A stretch of 64,000 bases of DNA, from contig OX031073.1 of NCBI GenBank assembly GCA_943736015.1, forward strand, positions 26,811,210 through 26,875,209. Reading direction: 5' to 3'. The translations under genes were made by a program, and so were the position numbers. Each line of letters opens with the position of its first letter. The first letter of the stretch is position 1. Source of the DNA: Tridacna crocea. Taxonomy: Eukaryota > Mollusca > Bivalvia > Cardiida > Cardiidae. The notes beneath the pieces were generated by a model. The model was not told the DNA's origin and did not search any database. It was given only the letters and a program-made list of their open reading frames with translations. Below are positions 35,846 through 46,316 of this stretch, piece after piece.

Positions 35846-36078
35846 TTAACTCTTTACCAAACATCAAATTTTTAGACTGGTCCAAACTGAAAGCATTTGA
35901 AGACGACAAGATAAATGGGACTGAAAAAAAAAATTAAACTTGGTAGGGGAAGGGTAGAAAACATTGTGGGAAAAGGAGAAAATGCTGGTTACCAGCATTT
36001 TCTCCTTTTCCCATATTGTTTTAAAAAGGCTTCTTTCACAGGGACGGTTAAAGTCGGCATAGTGTAGTAATGAGAAAA
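35846..36078. mobile_element. TTAA MITE, family A
   Basis: TTAACTCTTTACCAAACATC on the left; right end decayed (GTAGTAATGAGAAAAG). Confidence 0.75.
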
Positions 36079-36344
36079 GTTTACACAGCTGAATAGATTC
36101 TACACACTATCAAGTTTTAACAGCTTTTTTCACGCTGAATGTTAAGATGTTTTTTTCATTGTCTTCTGAAAATGCACTTAATATTGACGGACCTGATCTA
36201 TTTTTCATCCGGTTGAGTGTTAGAAACAATAAAAGTAAGGAAGAAAAAGCTAATTTCGTGTGTATTTTTTATATCACAACAGTGTTAGTATATTTCGACC
36301 GTGCCCGATAGCTTGAAATGTTGCACTGTTTTTAAAGCAGTATA

Positions 36345-36572
36345 TTTCCCCCCTTTACAGCACAATCCCGACTTTTAACACCCCTGTGAAAGAAGCCTTT
36401 GGCAAACATTGTGGAAAAAGGAGAAAATGTTGGTAACCAGCATTTTCTTCTTTTCCCACAATGTTTTCTTCCCTTCCTAATACAAATTTCAATTCTTTAA
36501 TTTTAACTATTTTGTCATTTGTAAACGCTTTCAGCTTGGACCAGTCTAAAATTTTGTCACCGCGTTTGTTTA
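36345..36572. mobile_element. TTAA MITE, family A
   Basis: Reverse type: CCTTTACAGCACAATCCCG on the left, GTTTGTTTAA on the right; core hairpin near 36405-36465. Confidence 0.7.
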
Positions 36573-36969
36573 AGAGGTTATTAATTAACACTGTTTATGT
36601 CTAACACTAACTTTATAAAACTCTCATTAACAGTATATTTTTTTTTCGGAATACAGGTTAAAAGAGGAAATTTGTGATAAGAGAATGTAAACATTAACGA
36701 GTTTTTTTTTCGTAAATCATCTCGTCATTGTATAAATAGGTGATTTTAAACCTGTTATCCCAAACACAAATAATAACAGAAACAGATATTAAAATTTAGT
36801 ATTTAATGTATGGTATTTTACGTCGCTTTCAACATTATTTCAGTTATATCACGATAATGAACTGTTGATTATGTGAGAAGTATAAAACGAGTCAAACGAG
36901 AAGACATCCAAACAGATAGACAAAGGACTTTAGACTTTGTAGTGCCATGAGCGCAAACAGGGGGGGGGG

Positions 36970-37050
36970 GCTTTTATTGGACGGGATAGATCAAGATCAG
37001 ACTGCACAGAATGTGTGGTCTGATCTTAGATCTACACCGCCCGCTTGTGT
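36970..37050. repeat. Family B hairpin core
   Basis: GATAGATCAAGATCAGACTG to GTGGTCTGATCTTAGATCTA. Confidence 0.6.
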
Positions 37051-37599
37051 AGTAAAACATATTAAATCTATATACAGCTATATACAGAAAAACCTCGATA
37101 ATTCGAAGTCCCAAGGGGACGAGCAAAATGTTCGACTGTTTTCGCGGTGCTCGAATCATCCAAAATGTCCTTGGAAAAAAAGTGCACTGCGTTCGAGATC
37201 GGCGATCAAAATCTTCTTCCCGAGCTGTGTAACTTTTTTCTCTGTCCCTGTTTGATTTATTTATGTACAGTATTTGAACAATATACATGTACGTCCTGAT
37301 TCAAGTAGATTATTTCCTTTAGTCGTGGAAACAGACAGAGGTCATGTATTTGGCACTTAAAATGTAGGCAGGTAAATACAATAAACAATAAAATATTTAC
37401 CTCTATCTTTTTAATCCATACATAAGGGCTGTATTTTGACTCAAAGAGGCAGTAAGTGTTCTCTATATGTCACAGATACGCACTCGTAAACTGATAGGGT
37501 GTTTTTTTCTTCTTCTCTGTGATTAACTTCCTGATATAGGATATACTTTGTATTCAAAATGAGATTTTTTTTGTCATAAAAATATGGGAAGGAAGGAAA

Positions 37600-37683
37600 C
37601 AGAGAGAGAGAGAGAGAGAGACAGATAGACAGACAGAGTAAGAAATGAGAGAAAGAGAGAGAGAAGCAGGCAGGCAGGCAGGC
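37600..37683. repeat. (GA)n, (GACA)n and (CAGG)n microsatellites
   Basis: GAGAGAGAGAGAGAGAGAGA at 37600, GACAGATAGACAGACAG next, CAGGCAGGCAGGCAGG at 37668-37683. Lies just before the left TIR at 37711. Confidence 0.85.
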
Positions 37684-38499
37684 CTATCAGTATTGTAAAA
37701 GTTTAACTACATATGAGCGCGGATCTGGGAAAAGGTGCCTTATGGCCAAAATTTTCGATTTTTGTTTTTTTGCATTTTATTAAAGGGAATTCATTTCTGT
37801 CTGATGTGTTTATCATTTTTCATTGATATGATGTGTAGTTTCGGAGATATGCACGTTTAAATACAGGCACCCTCCACAGTGCGTTTTGTTTACGAACGTC
37901 ACGTCAGCGACGTCAATTTTAAAGACGCAGTAAAATGCGTACATTTTTGTCAGTGGGTGTGAATCGTCAATGTAAAAGCACATCTCTACATGTTTTTCTT
38001 GAGTTTGTTCCTTGATTTAATCGAAGGATTAAACGACAACGTGACGCTGTTTAGCTACCTGATTACTTAGGCAATTTGCCATGCATTTGGAAAAAAAAAA
38101 CGGGACAGAAAAGTAACACACAAACAACATATTCGTTGTTACTGAATGTAATGTTAAAAACAATGAGCATATTCATATGACATATTCGTCATTCGGAATG
38201 ATTTAAATCATATTCAATAAAGAAACTACCAAACAGCAATTACTATTTACTTGATATAAAGGAATACATACGGAATATAATGTTGTAGTGACTTTCTTTG
38301 TGTGTGTAATTAATTCGTGCAGCATAAGAAAATTTGATGTCGCGCGATGTCAAAATTTTCTTACGCTGAGAGAAGTAAATACAAGCACCATGAAAGTTAC
38401 TACAACGCAATATTCCTTTTGTTATATACCTAAAACTTTCAACAAGATTTGCAGTTATTGACATTTATTTGAAAACGGCAGATAAAATGAGAAAATCAA

Positions 38500-38660
38500 T
38501 CAGCGCGGATGGTAGTAACTCTTGTCTTCGTGAATGGCGGATTAATATTACGTCCTCATACCATATTTGGGACCGTATTCACTGCGTGTAGATTTTTTTT
38601 CTGTCGTGTGTGTTATTCAATTCGATTCAACGCTTGTATTAGATCCAGAAAAAACTACTG
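38500..38660 (+). repeat. Dispersed repeat shared with 29730-29920
   Basis: GTAACTCTTGTCTTCGTGAA, CATACCATATTTGG and TTTCTGTCGTGTGT parallel GTAACTTGGTTTTTGTAAAT, CATACCATATTTGG and TTTCTGTCGTGTGT near 29737-29905. Not coding by eye. Confidence 0.55.
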
Positions 38661-39170
38661 GTATATAATAAACGTAGATATACTTAAAAACAGAAGTTGC
38701 TCTCTGGTAAAAGGTTGTTTGATGCATCTACAAGGAGAATCGACGAGGACCAACCTGCACGAAGTGTGGAAAATAGACTGTGTCGACCTTTCGGGTTTTT
38801 TTTGGTGAATTTTTAGCATGTTCAATGACTATTCTACCTCAGGATTATTGAGCCACTTCTATGACGATATGGGCTGTATAGATCCCTAATTTTGTGTTGA
38901 TACGCATCAGACCCGCTTTTGCCAGAGCATGGTGCAGTTTAAAATTCTTAAGATCAGTTTCAGCAAGAACTCTTAGCGTATAGTTGGTATACTAGAAAAC
39001 AGGATCAAACTATTCCTTTCTTTCTAAAACAGTTTGCAAAGTATAGCACAGTATATATCTTTCTTTGAAGTCTTATCTTGATCTTTAATGTTAGCAAAAA
39101 CTATTAGGTTTATAGTAGACTGATTCACGTAAAATACATGTATAAACTTGTCGATCTATTTACAATGCTG

Positions 39171-39380
39171 TTAAAACTCTACCACACAACCCGTAGTTTT
39201 AACGACCCCCAAAGAAACAGACTTCTGAAACTGGAAAAATGAGAAAATGCTAGTAACCGGTGTGTTTTCCTTTTCTCACAATAGTTTCTACCCTTGCAAA
39301 GACAGTCTTTATTTATTTGTCCTCTGCAAATGATTTCATTTTGAACCAGTCTGAAATTTTGTCTTTCGGTAAAAAAAATT
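39171..39380. mobile_element. TTAA MITE, family A, diverged, inside the 4.5-kb element
   Basis: TTAAAACTCTACCACACAAC to GTCTTTCGGTAAA; weak hairpin near 39235-39285. Confidence 0.65.
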
Positions 39381-39892
39381 GTCGGAATGCCGTGCTCATT
39401 TTTGAAATGAAGGGGCAAAGAGATAGTGAAACAGTGTCATTCCTTTGCTGCCGCACATTAGCATGAGATTATATCATGGAGAATGTAGAGAAAATAGCAT
39501 GCATATAATGCAGCCTGATCTTGGTCTACAAATGGGAACCAAAGCGCGAATCCATCTTTTTTTCAACCACATCAAAGAATGTTAAAACGTCTCTAACAAA
39601 CCCTTCTATTGTGTGTTCCGTAAAAATGTATAAAGATTGATACATGTATATTAAAGTCTGGATGTATTAAATACACAAAAAAGAAAACATATCAGCATCC
39701 CTAAAATATTGATGTCCTATCTTTTGGTCATTCAAAGCTAGCAGCTGCTACATAACATGACCATCTAAAGATCGGTTTTCAAAACTATCAAAATAAACAC
39801 AAATACATGTAATACGAACTTTTAAAAAGTCTTTAGAGAAGATTCAGGCCAAAGAGCTTGCTAAATAGTTATCTGTAAAGTGCATGTATATA

Positions 39893-40119
39893 TCAGGTGA
39901 CAATATTTTAGACTGTACCAAATTGAAAGCGTTTTCAGACGACAAACTGAATATATCCCGAATGATGAGATTTGTCATTAAAAGGACACACAAGGTTGTT
40001 GGAAAAGGAGAAAATACTGGTCATAAGTATTTTCTTCTTTGGCTACATTTTTTTAAACAGTCTAACCCATGGTCATCAAAATTTTGCATAGAAAAACTCG
40101 ACAAACGATGTAGGGTTAA
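39893..40119. mobile_element. TTAA MITE, family A, inside the 4.5-kb element
   Basis: GGTGACAATATTTTAGACTG to GATGTAGGGTTAA; diverged hairpin. Confidence 0.7.
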
Positions 40120-40213
40120 ATTTTGTTAACTATGTGTGCCATATAAATTATCTAAACTAGTCTAATATGCCCCTTTGTTTCTGGAGTACACAATGTAAAC
40201 GGAACTGGACGCA

Positions 40214-41981
40214 TCAGTTACAAAGAGAACAGGAAAAAAATGTGTTCAAGTCTTTTGGTGTCGCTACACGAATGTGTGGCACGCAGCTCCGCCATATCTT
40301 TGTAGATGTGGAGTACTGAATACAGCGTGCATTTTCAGAGAGGGAATCTACATACTCCTTATGCACTGACTTTCTGGTTTTCTCACAGTGAAGATAATTA
40401 TATGAGTGGAGTATTATCAGTACTTCGAGGTGCAGCTGGCTGAGGAAGACCATACACGTTCGCATAGTTCACAGTGAACTGAATAGATACTCTAATGTCT
40501 TCAAACACTATGGGGATGTGGACTCTTTTTCCAGTGTTTCCATGTGTTCGCACACCTGGTCCATTTTTGTCCATGTGCTCAGCTGCATTAAATTTTCGAG
40601 TTGCCTTCGTCCAATGGCAAACACAACCATAAAAAATGTCCTACTCAAGCACTTCCCCAAAACATAAACTTCTTCCTATTTCTCTTCCTTTTCTCTCCTT
40701 TTGTTTGTTTTTCTATATCGAAATCCATCAAAGTTCGCATTACATACACGTCGTTTTCATTTTTCTCCATTTCGCGCATATTTTATATGTGGTCGATCAT
40801 GCCTGTCTTTGTGAATTTTGACGGACAGTTCAATTACATTTACACCATCTCTCTTCAAACTCCTCATCTTCATTCAAAAATATCCATCGTGACCCAGATC
40901 TAAGATCTCTTGACTGTTGTTACTGGCAGTCGAATCACCTTTCTCTGAATCTCCATTTCTCCCGTCTTCCTGGTCACTCATTGATTGATTGATTGTACAT
41001 AGTGTTTTAACGCCGTTTTCAAAATTATTTGAGACGGAAAGAAATTGGCCAAGCCGTTGGTCGAACTCACGACTCCCTGTCCTCAGGTCCTGTACGCTAC
41101 CGACTGGGTTACCGCTGCTCGGCTCCTGGTCAATTAGGTCTCAATATTAGCCTCAGTACAATCATATTGACCTAGTTCTTGGATAAACTGTAGAACCCGT
41201 CCATTGATCTTGATGTAAGGATCTTCGTCATCTTCCCCATCGGAACTGTCAATAGCACACGATAATAAGCCATCTTAGGAACCAAACGGTGTGTTGATTG
41301 GTGTCCGTCCAAAGTACCTCTCTATGTCCTGAAGGAAGAAATAAACATCAGGGTTGAAATAATGGGTTGGATCAGAATACCACAAACAAAATATTGTCGA
41401 GGGAAAAATGTAAATAACATTTTTACATGGAAAAAAAAAGGAGACCAGAAGAAGAAAATGTAACTGGTAATGGATGCGCCTCGATCTTACAGTCCGATCT
41501 CATTACGTTAAAAAATGAATTCAAGTAGGCAGCGTAACCGACTGCGCTACCCACGCTTCATCTGGTGATGTAAAGTTTAAGGTACATGTAGTTTATTTTG
41601 ATAATTCAGTTCTTAACATCGCCCACGTTATATTAGACTCCCAAGAAAAACATAAAAAGCAGGTACATCTTCCATATATTAGGGTTTAAACTACCTAACA
41701 TCAACATTTGCGGGATTTGTTTTCTAATAACTACCTTTTTTTCGCATTTCGTAGTGATCACTTGTTGATGCGGCCATAGACCTACGAAGCTGCATTTAAG
41801 GTTGAGAATAAAAATAAACTGATATGGAAACAAAGCTAGGTTTGCAACATTGTGTTTTGAAAACATCTTTGAAATCAGAAATGCAACTTAGGCTTTATAT
41901 AAATAAGAATAAACTTAGGCCTACCTCCATTACGATGTCTTTCTCGGAAGGTGTGGGTTTACATAAATTTCCTCTCCAGGT
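40214..41981 (-). pseudogene. Decayed transposase-like gene of the 32-bp-TIR element
   Basis: Minus-strand coding traces, broken by frameshifts. 41981-41925 encodes CKPTPSEKDIVME and ends at a donor-like GTAGGC. 41328 follows an excellent acceptor (TTATTTCTTCCTTCAG) and encodes DIERYFGRTPINTPFGS, then TAA (41277-41275), with the frame continuing through an acidic DSSDGEDDEDPYIKINGR stretch to about 41135. After a SINE, 40675-40577 encodes SRTFFMVVFAIGRRQLENL. Then 40607-40398 encodes VRTHGNTGKRVHIP and NYANVYGLPQPAAPRSTDN. Another frame near 40385-40235 encodes KSVHKEYVDSL, STKIWRSCVPHI and VATPKD. The series HGNTG, NYA..GLPQPAAPR, VHK.YV, IW..C.PHI, TPK.D recalls from memory an abundant unclassified transposon-protein group in cnidarian and molluscan genomes. 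No cellular role is proposed. Confidence 0.6.
40977..41123 (-). mobile_element. Short tRNA-derived SINE, second type, 9-bp TSD
   Basis: On the minus strand the head holds a TAACCCAGTCGGTAGCGTAC A box and GAGTTCGACCAACGG B box; the tail has TTGATTGATTG. Duplication TCCTGGTCA at 40968-40976 and 41124-41132. It lies inside the 4.5-kb TIR element and interrupts its coding relic. Confidence 0.88.
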
Positions 41982-42323
41982 TTATGGCTTCACATGCAAA
42001 TAACTCGTATCAAAAAGAAATTTAATAACATTGGTCATTCAAACAAACGATAACTTCTTATAATAAATAAATTTTCAGTGGAAACAGATGTTTTTTCACA
42101 TCAAAATTCAAGATTTTTCGCGTACACTCTTATCGACTATTTTTAGAGAAACATGTGACGATCACAAAATTGATAACGTAACTTTGAACCGCAATATCTC
42201 TACGTCACAACTCGACGCCTTAAGGCACCTTTTCCCAGATCCGCGCTCATATATATATAAAACATAATATATATGACATTGGCGAAGGAAGTGGGACAAG
42301 TCGGAACCAGTCCCTTCCAAACT

Positions 42324-42449
42324 TTAACTTTTTACCAAAACGACAAAATTTTAGACTGATCCAAAGTGAAAACACTTGCCGACGACAGAATGAAAGTGAC
42401 TAAAGAATTGAAATTTATTTTAGAAAGGCTTCTTTCACAATGGTCTTAA
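42324..42449. mobile_element. TTAA MITE, family A, internally deleted
   Basis: TTAACTTTTTACCAAAACG on the left; the hairpin core is missing; right end CTTCTTTCACAATGGTCTTAA. Confidence 0.65.
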
Positions 42450-42452
42450 CCC

Positions 42453-42681
42453 TTAACCCATTACCACACAATCCCTACTTTTGACGCCCCTGAGAAAGAA
42501 GCCTTTAGAAAACATTGTGGGAAAAGGAGAAAATGCTGGTAACCAGCATTTTCTCCTTTTCCCACAATGTTTTCTACCCTTCCCAAAACAAATTTCAAAT
42601 TTTCAGTCACTTTTATTTTGTCGTCTGCAAATGCTTTCAATTTGGACCAGTCTAAAATACTGTTGTTTGGTAATGAGTTAA
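42453..42681. mobile_element. TTAA MITE, family A, full length
   Basis: TTAACCCATTACCACAC to TTGGTAATGAGTTAA; starts 3 bp after the preceding copy. One of the cleanest hairpins in the window. Confidence 0.85.
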
Positions 42682-42774
42682 AGTGCTGAATTAATACAAG
42701 AGACACTTTTAAATATGAAAAACATCTAAAATATTGCTTTACGAAGTTTTTTTTTTTTTACTAGAATATGTAAC

Positions 42775-42915
42775 AAAATAGTGGATAGTGTGGATCCAAG
42801 ATCAGACTGCACGTTCTGTGCAGTCTGATCTTGATCTACACTGTCCACAAAAACAACTTTATTCGGTTCCAGCGCTTTAAGGATTAGAACTCGGGATTGA
42901 GTGGTAAAGAGTTAA
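42775..42915. repeat. Family B hairpin and flank
   Basis: GATCCAAGATCAGACTGCAC with GTGCAGTCTGATCTTGATCT; end GAGTGGTAAAGAGTTAA at 42899-42915. Confidence 0.65.
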
Positions 42916-43511
42916 AAGACCTAAACGTTGGGACCAAGTGGTGCCGACTTTGGACTAGATTGTCACTCTCTGTTATAAAACGGCTTTCATATTTGTTGTC
43001 TTGTTAGGAGTCTAGGATGAAGAAATTTGCTTGGCGAATACTGTATCTGTTAAAATGTCGTTTTTACACAGAACGTGACATCATATTACTTGCAACACGC
43101 GAGAAGGGGCAGTCGGACATTTGCGTAAAATGTCGTCTCGGATCAGCCGGATCATTCCGCGCAGACTAATCCGAAACGGCTCTTTACGATTACTTTAGAT
43201 TTTGTGCTACAGTAGACTTGTACACAACATAAAATCACATAAAAAACGGAGTCTCGTTTCAGATCAGCCTGCATGGACTGGACAGGGCGGTCCGAGACGA
43301 CACTTGACAAAAATGTACGGATGCCCCTTTTCGCGTGTTGCAAATCATATTGAAGGTCACAACTACAAAAAAGCGTCATTGAATTTGAGCTTACTGTACA
43401 ATAATTCATATGAAACTTTATCCAACAAGTAATTTATAGTTAGATCAAGAAATACCCTTCTGAAATGAATTCAATCTAGTCATAGTCAAATGAGAACAAG
43501 TCCATCTGACA

Positions 43512-43720
43512 ACATTCAAAGTGAAGTCACAGCTTGTGCTGTACACATGCCGGGTTTTGTCTTGTGACAATTCTCTTCCTTTGTATCAATAAAAATGACG
43601 TCACGGCTTGTGCTGTACCGGGTTTTGTCTTCTGATTATCCTCTTCCTTCGCATCATTCAAAGTGACGTCACAGCATGTGCTGTACCAAATTTTGTCTTG
43701 TGACTATCTTGTCGTAGTGT
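43512..43720 (+). repeat. About 70-85 bp tandem repeat with TGACGTCA motifs, three units
   Basis: Units share CAGCTTGTGCTGTAC, GGGTTTTGTCTTGTGAC and TCTCTTCCTTTG. Two units contain the perfect palindrome TGACGTCA (near 43597 and 43664); the first has TGAAGTCA. Confidence 0.75.
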
Positions 43721-43775
43721 GTCGTGGAAATTCCAAGTTATGTAATGAACGTGTGACTTGATCCTTGTGCTGCTA

Positions 43776-43850
43776 AGCGCGACTAATGAACCTTTTGCAG
43801 ACAGTGTAGATCAGTACCAGACTGCACGTGCACTCTAAATCGGCACGTGA
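43776..43850. repeat. Family B half hairpin
   Basis: TGCTAAGCGCGACTAATGAA and GACAGTGTAGATCAGTACCA. Confidence 0.5.
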
Positions 43851-44217
43851 TGCAAGATAAATGGAATATTACGTATGTATAAAAAAAATATCAATATTAT
43901 CTAATTGGCTATAGACAAATAATCCTGGCTCGGCAAGCCTCGTCTAGATAAATTTCCCCAACCTCGATAGATAACATTGATATCTTTAGACACTGACATA
44001 ACGAACTATATTATATTTCATGTGTCTATTTTTAGAAATGTTATGGGTAAAGAAATGACGTAATTTAAGCTGAAGGAATTTATTTCCCCGTCACAGTGAA
44101 TATTTTTCTCCTCCCGAAAATCTGGAACTACATGTATTTTTCGGTTATCCGGTTAATTGAATTGAGACCACTAGTTTTAAAGGTGGCATTCGTTGACAAA
44201 ATAATCAGAGGAAATAT

Positions 44218-44390
44218 AGCATATAATTTATTTCATCAGCTTGTGGTTAATATGGGGAAATATTTGCCTCAAAAGGGAAAGGTCCTCGAAAAAAAACTCG
44301 TGCCTTACGGCGCTCGTTATTTTCGCATACCTTTCCCTTTTTCGGCAAATATTTCCCCATATTAACCACAAGCTGATGAAATAAACTCTA
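44218..44390. mobile_element. Foldback palindrome, arms about 42 bp
   Basis: 44225-44268 and 44344-44385 are near-perfect inverted repeats containing CAGCTTGTGGTTAATATGGG, around a 75-bp loop. The open frame across it is not a gene. Confidence 0.75.
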
Positions 44391-44514
44391 TTTGTCTTTT
44401 CTAAATGACAGAAGTTATACAGGGTCTATATTTACAAACCCTTCTTATGAAGATTCTCGGTCATCATCTCCAAGGTCTTCTATTTTGAAAGTAACGCAAC
44501 CTCTGACTGGCCAA

Positions 44515-44650
44515 ACCAATCCTGAGATACAAGCTTTTAGAAAACACTGTGGGGAAAGGGGAAAATGCTGGTAACCAGCATTTTCTCCCTTTTCCATAAT
44601 GTTTTCTACCCTGCTGGAAACAAATTTCATTTTTGTGGTATTTGTCGAGG
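44515..44650. repeat. TTAA MITE, family A, core fragment
   Basis: CTTTTAGAAAACACTGTGGG and matching arm CCATAATGTTTTCTACCC around the ACCAG centre; no TTAA ends. Confidence 0.65.
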
Positions 44651-45450
44651 ACAATACCAATATGAGTTCAATTTTAAATTTAGAAGACCGAAGGAAATAA
44701 ACCCAATTAAACTCAATTTTTCTCAGGCAAATTATTTTTTCGGAGCACTCAAATTTGTAATTGGAAATAGCGTGCTAAAATACACCGCGTGAGGCCATCG
44801 TTCGTGGAAATACTAATTTTCCATGAAAACAGCTTCACCAGCTCACAAGAGAAAAAGAAGACGCAGGACCGTCAAGGTCGCCCGAAAATGAATTACTTTT
44901 CCATTGTTAAACAGACAAATATGTAGACAACAGAATTTATCTGACTCCAATTTTTTCAGTTATTTTTCATTTGTGAAAAATTAGATATTTTTTTCCAATG
45001 CAACTGACATGAAAATAGTGACCTACAATGTCATGAATTCGCTATATGACCAACTGTCAAAATAAAGTATGGGTTTTCGGACTGCAAAACGTTCAAATGT
45101 CCGATTTACATTTTATGCTACTTTTATACTAATTTTCAATTTGGCCATCTGAGAATAACTGCATAATGGAAAAAAATGCTACAAGTACATATTTTAGCCA
45201 TGACTACAAAAATATTGTATTTCGTTTATAACTGGATATATACCTTATAACTGGTCAATGAGTACAAATAAACATATTTGAAACCATACTTCATTTTATC
45301 ACATAAAACCTCCTCCAGCAGTGTATTAAACCCATGACTTATTTTTGATAATACACTAGTGTATTATCGTTTTTTGTTTACCAGTTTCTCTTCTTATTTC
45401 ATTGTCCCCGTGGGGTCCCGGGTTTTTTTTACTTTATAGAATAGGACCTT
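44651..45450. other. Non-coding, dispersed repeat pieces
   Basis: Pieces recur at 49260-49590 (for example GAGTACAAATA and the TTTGAAACCATAC region). A perfect palindrome GATAATACACTAGTGTATTATC lies near 45345 (22 bp; centre ACTAGT). Confidence 0.45.
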
Positions 45451-45454
45451 GGCC

Positions 45455-45915
45455 TTTCTCTATGGCATGTCGTAGAAGGCGACTAAAATTAGAGACAAAC
45501 GGCTGCTTTCCTCGTAATTCGTAGGATTGCAGCAGGCTGGGTAGTTCTTATTCCAAATCCTATTTTTTTTTTCTTGATGTAAATAGGGTTTGGAATGGGA
45601 ATCAGTTGGCCTGTGGGACCCCGTGTGGTTTAATCGGGGGTATAAGAATAAACCACTGCAGTCCCGCGATCGTCACATCTGCCATTTCATCTGGCTGAAC
45701 AAAAGTGACAGCATGCATGTCGTAAAAGGCGACAAAAGGGGCATCATTTTGTGTTTCATCCATTCCTCATTTATCATGTTTGTCTTATGTTGTTGCACAT
45801 GTATGTTATTTTCACCTCGCATTATTGTTTACTAAGTAAGTGCGCCCAATATGAACTAAGTTGTCGACGGGCCATAAAACACTATTCATTCATTATTCAT
45901 TCATTCTTATTTCAT
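45455..45915 (+). repeat. Second copy of the (ATTC)n-tailed repeat, with upstream extension
   Basis: 45712-45912 matches 16795-16990 closely. The upstream piece 45455-45700 contains a related GCATGTCGTAGAAGGCGACT motif, so two units or a longer copy are present. It ends about 90 bp before the ATG of the recombinase relic. Confidence 0.7.
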
Positions 45916-46316
45916 TGTGAGCGCGTGAGGCCGCGGTTACCATTTAAACACAACATGTATCGAATTTTGTATTACTCCGCGCTGTCAAAAGAATAAAAAA
46001 AAAACATGGCTGCTCCCATTCAGGTGGGAGATACTGTAAAAATCGATGGAAAGGGCAGGGCTGTTGTACTTGAAAGAGTCTGTCGGGGTTTTGGAATATT
46101 TTTCATGGTCAGCTTAATTGGAACAGATCGTGAATTTGAAATAAAGCAGGAAAGACTGTCGGTAGTGCCTCAGACGGCCTCGTCTGGACTCTCGGATCTG
46201 TCCATGGACCGTAGATTTCTATCGGTAGATGAAAGTGATATTGAAAAATTCATCGAGGGCCAAACGAATAAAAGAACCCTATTAAAAACATTTCAGGATC
46301 TAAAAATTTTAAAGGC

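Larger units (their letters stand above)
36573..37710. other. No gene; possible pogo-type terminus
   Basis: AACCTCGATAATTCGAAG near 37093 resembles ends of pogo/Tigger-type elements, but no opposite terminus is visible. A family B core and microsatellites account for other parts. Confidence 0.4.
37711..42252 (-). mobile_element. 4.5-kb DNA element with perfect 32-bp TIRs
   Basis: Positions 37711-37742 and 42221-42252 are perfect inverted repeats of 32 bp, starting ATATGAGCGCGGATCTGG. Between them lie coding relics on the minus strand (40214-41981) resembling a transposon protein, plus later insertions: a SINE at 40977-41123 and two TTAA MITEs (39171-39380, 39893-40119). The flanks are TA-rich, so the target duplication cannot be fixed by eye; TA or ATAT are possible. 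Just inside the ends the two sides diverge. The superfamily is not assigned. Confidence 0.7.

Noticed and set aside
37085-37260. Possible pogo/Tigger terminus (AACCTCGATAATTCGAAG)
   Set aside because: No matching inverted end nearby, so an element cannot be bounded.
42481-42681. Frames on both strands with ENIVGKGENAGNQHFLLFPQCF-like sequence, here and at many other sites
   Set aside because: They translate the hairpin of the TTAA MITE in either direction; identical peptides at dozens of repeat copies are not genes.
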